Made by a program: the position numbers and the translations under genes. Below are positions 62,134-64,000 of a stretch of 64,000 nt of DNA, one piece after another; the first letter of the stretch is position 1; every line of letters starts with the position of its first letter. The notes beneath the pieces were generated by a model. That model did no database searches. It was not told where the DNA came from and saw nothing but the letters and a program-made list of their open reading frames with translations. This DNA comes from Pelomonas sp. BJYL3 (GTDB taxonomy: Bacteria; Pseudomonadota; Gammaproteobacteria; Burkholderiales; Burkholderiaceae_C): positions 310,001-374,000 of the forward strand of contig NZ_JANZKX010000004.1 of the NCBI RefSeq assembly GCF_027257975.1. Reading direction: 5' to 3'.

Positions 62134-63135
62134 TCAGGGCCGGGGTTCGACCTGGGTGGCCACGAACTCGCGGATCTGCTCGACCATGGGCTGCACCGCG
62201 CGCGGGGCATCGATGTCGCCTGCCAGCACGTGCTGGCCGGGCGATTCGCTGTAGTCGACCTCGATCAGCTGCTTGCGCGGGCTGCCGATGCGCTCGAAGG
62301 CCGCGCGGGCTTCGGCGACGTCGATCACGGTATCGCGCGGGGACATCAGCATCAGCGTGGGCGCCTGGATCTTGCCCAGCTCGCTGCTGCGCACGCGCTC
62401 GACCAGGGCCATCATGGGGAACAGCGCCTCGGTGGGGTAGCGGTGGGTCCAGAAGCGCGCCTTGCGCTCATTGGCGGGCTGCTCCTCGTACTCGGCGCCC
62501 TGCACCAGGCGGGCGATGCTGCGGCCCCAGGGCCAGTTGATGATGCCGGCCTTGGGATCGCGGGGACCGAAGTTGGGCGAGATGAGCACCCAGCCGGCCA
62601 CGTCCTTGGCTTCCTCGCGCTGGGCCAGCCAGGCGGCCAGGGTGGCGCCGGTGGAGGCCCCCACCACCAGCACGCGTTCGCCGATGCGCTGGCCCACCTG
62701 CAGGGCCTCCAGCGCGTCGGCCTTCCACTGGCCCAGGCTGGCCTGGGCCATGGCATCGCCAGGCAGGCCGTGGCCGGCCAGGCGGGTGTAGAAGGTGTTG
62801 CCGCCCAGGGCCTGGGCCAGGCGCTCGGGCACAGGCGCCATCTCCTGGCGGGTGGCGGAGAAGCCGTGCAGGTAGACCACGGCCCAGGGCGCGCGTTTGC
62901 GGCCCTGGTCGCCCCAGACGATGTGCTTCTCGGTCTGCGGCGTCAGGCCGGCGACGCGCGCCTCGCCCATGGCCAGCTGGGCCTCCAGCGCGTCCAGCTG
63001 CTCGGGCAGTTGGACGGGCGTCATGGGGGCGGGCTCCCAGGCGATCTCGCCGTTGCGGGGGCCGATGGAAAAGACCAGGCCGCAGGCCAGCAGCGCCAGC
63101 GCGCCGCCCCAGGCGATGCGGCCTGCCCGGCTCAC
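62134..63135 (-). CDS. Membrane-anchored alpha/beta hydrolase
   Basis: A 333-residue alpha/beta hydrolase. A short hydrophobic N-terminus ([20 protein letters not shown]) anchors or exports it; the catalytic residues are Ser in [14 protein letters not shown] (G-x-S-x-G), Asp in [12 protein letters not shown] and His in [11 protein letters not shown], with the oxyanion region [11 protein letters not shown]. The GTG at 63135 overlaps the aminotransferase stop (GTGA), so translation is coupled; a more conventional ATG inside would lose the anchor. Substrate unknown, probably a lipid or ester. Confidence 0.85.
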   Translation of the reverse strand: MSRAGRIAWGGALALLACGLVFSIGPRNGEIAWEPAPMTPVQLPEQLDALEAQLAMGEARVAGLTPQTEKHIVWGDQGRKRAPWAVVYLHGFSATRQEMAPVPERLAQALGGNTFYTRLAGHGLPGDAMAQASLGQWKADALEALQVGQRIGERVLVVGASTGATLAAWLAQREEAKDVAGWVLISPNFGPRDPKAGIINWPWGRSIARLVQGAEYEEQPANERKARFWTHRYPTEALFPMMALVERVRSSELGKIQAPTLMLMSPRDTVIDVAEARAAFERIGSPRKQLIEVDYSESPGQHVLAGDIDAPRAVQPMVEQIREFVATQVEPRP

Positions 63136-64000
63136 GCCAGCACCGCGGCCATGGCGTTGGCCACGGCTTCCACGTTCTTGGTGTTGAGGCCGGCAACGCA
63201 CATGCGGCCCGAGCGGACCAGGTAGACGCCGAACTCGTCCTTCAGGCGGTCCACCTGGGCGGGCGTGAGGCCCGTGTAGCTGAACATGCCGCGCTGGTGC
63301 AGGAAGTAGTCGAAGTTGCGGCCCGGCAGCTTGGCCGACAGCACCTGGTGCAGGGCGTTGCGCATGGCCAGGATGCGCTCGCGCATCTCCTCGACTTCGC
63401 CTTCCCACAGAGCGCGCAGGGCCGGGTCGCCCAGCACCTTGGCGACGAGCTGGCCGCCGTGCATCGGCGGGTTGGAGTAGTTGCGGCGGATGGTGGCCTT
63501 GAGCTGGCCGAGCACGTGCGTGGCCTGCTGGGCGTCTGGGCAGACGACGGAGAGGCCGCCACAGCGCTCGCCGTAGAGGCTCATGTTCTTGGAGAAGCTG
63601 TTGGCCACGAAGAAGCACAGGCCGGCATCGGCCATGGCGCGGATGGCGAAGGCGTCCTGCTCCAGGCCTTCACCATAGCCCTGGTAGGCGATGTCCAGGA
63701 AGGGCAGCAGCTCGCGCTGCTTCAGCAGGGGGATCAGGGTGTCCCACTGGGTGGGGGTCAGGTCCACGCCGGTGGGGTTGTGGCAGCAGGCGTGCAGCAG
63801 CACCACGCTCTTGGCGGGCATGGCCTGCACGGCCTCCAGCAGCTCCTTGAAGCGCACGCCGCCGGTGACCGGGTCGTAGTAGGGATAGGTCTTGACCGCG
63901 ATGCCCGAGCCTTCGAAGACGGCGCGGTGGTTGTCCCAGGTGGGGTCGGAGACGTAGATCGCGCTCTCGGGGAAGTAGCGCTTGATGAAGTCGGCGCCGA
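63132..64000 (-). CDS. Aromatic/aspartate aminotransferase, 3' part
   Basis: The last 290 codons of a class I PLP-dependent aminotransferase of the TyrB/AspC group; the start lies beyond the window. Visible are [30 protein letters not shown], the PLP Lys in [17 protein letters not shown], and Arg residues for the substrate carboxylate near [11 protein letters not shown]. It moves the amino group between aspartate or aromatic amino acids and 2-oxoglutarate. Its stop overlaps the hydrolase start. Confidence 0.94.
   Translation of the reverse strand, partial: GADFIKRYFPESAIYVSDPTWDNHRAVFEGSGIAVKTYPYYDPVTGGVRFKELLEAVQAMPAKSVVLLHACCHNPTGVDLTPTQWDTLIPLLKQRELLPFLDIAYQGYGEGLEQDAFAIRAMADAGLCFFVANSFSKNMSLYGERCGGLSVVCPDAQQATHVLGQLKATIRRNYSNPPMHGGQLVAKVLGDPALRALWEGEVEEMRERILAMRNALHQVLSAKLPGRNFDYFLHQRGMFSYTGLTPAQVDRLKDEFGVYLVRSGRMCVAGLNTKNVEAVANAMAAVLA

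Noticed and set aside
63751-63764. GGGGTCAGGTC in the aminotransferase gene
   Set aside because: Only eleven bases match and they encode the conserved VDLTP motif of the enzyme, so they are explained by protein conservation.

Overview
The window is about 70% G+C, densely packed with genes and has no rRNA, tRNA, phage or insertion-sequence gene. Protein content points to a betaproteobacterium of the order Burkholderiales, in the Roseateles/Rubrivivax/Leptothrix direction: an fdsGBA-type NAD-linked formate dehydrogenase, a bufferin (DUF692/DUF2063) cluster, a PEP-CTERM protein, many LysR regulators and stand-alone periplasmic binding proteins. The genus is inferred from gene content only.

Layout. 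1-1874: end of an amidase and a convergent PfkB sugar kinase. 1986-12745: two paralogous solute-binding proteins and a LysR regulator in one overlapping unit, then an oxalate/formate-type MFS carrier and fdsG-fdsB-fdsA-fdhD-fdsD, a complete soluble molybdenum formate dehydrogenase with its maturation factor. 12770-25262: a mixed stretch of secreted or membrane proteins of unknown role, a PEP-mutase/isocitrate-lyase-like enzyme, a PNPOx-GST pair with a divergent LysR gene, a GNAT, an ECF sigma factor coupled to a DUF2892 membrane protein, and an SDR/LysR divergent pair. 25275-28567: another binding protein and the molybdenum cofactor genes moaA and mobA, which serve enzymes such as the formate dehydrogenase. 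28860-33597: a secreted trypsin-like protease with PKD and PPC domains, a GNAT and an OPT oligopeptide transporter. 33751-35759: a five-PASTA membrane protein overlapping a gene of unknown family; this is the best candidate here for an undescribed system. 35833-41166: VOC protein, signal peptidase I, YceI lipoprotein plus peroxiredoxin, and a three-gene bufferin cluster (precursor, DUF692 oxidase, DUF2063 partner).

41385-47082: murQ, a phytase-like PEP-CTERM protein interrupted by an in-frame amber codon, DUF4197, DUF5329, a YidD-like protein with a ten-cysteine tail, two GNATs and a LysE exporter. 47188-61685: an M13 metallopeptidase followed by a cell-wall recycling neighbourhood (AmiD-like amidase, two dipeptide permeases, binding protein, D-Ala-D-Ala dipeptidase, LD-carboxypeptidase, PBP4-type carboxypeptidase) into which an agmatinase, an MBL-fold hydrolase, a GlxA-type regulator and two further binding proteins are interleaved. 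No ATPase for the permease is present. 61767-64000: a small hypothetical protein, an alpha/beta hydrolase and the 3' part of an aromatic/aspartate aminotransferase.

Two genome-wide signatures stand out. A 15-bp word, GGGGTCAGGTCTTGC, occurs about nine times exactly or nearly so, on both strands, between and inside genes, and twice supplies the stop codon of a gene. A CACAAT box lies just upstream of many start codons, suggesting short-leader promoters.
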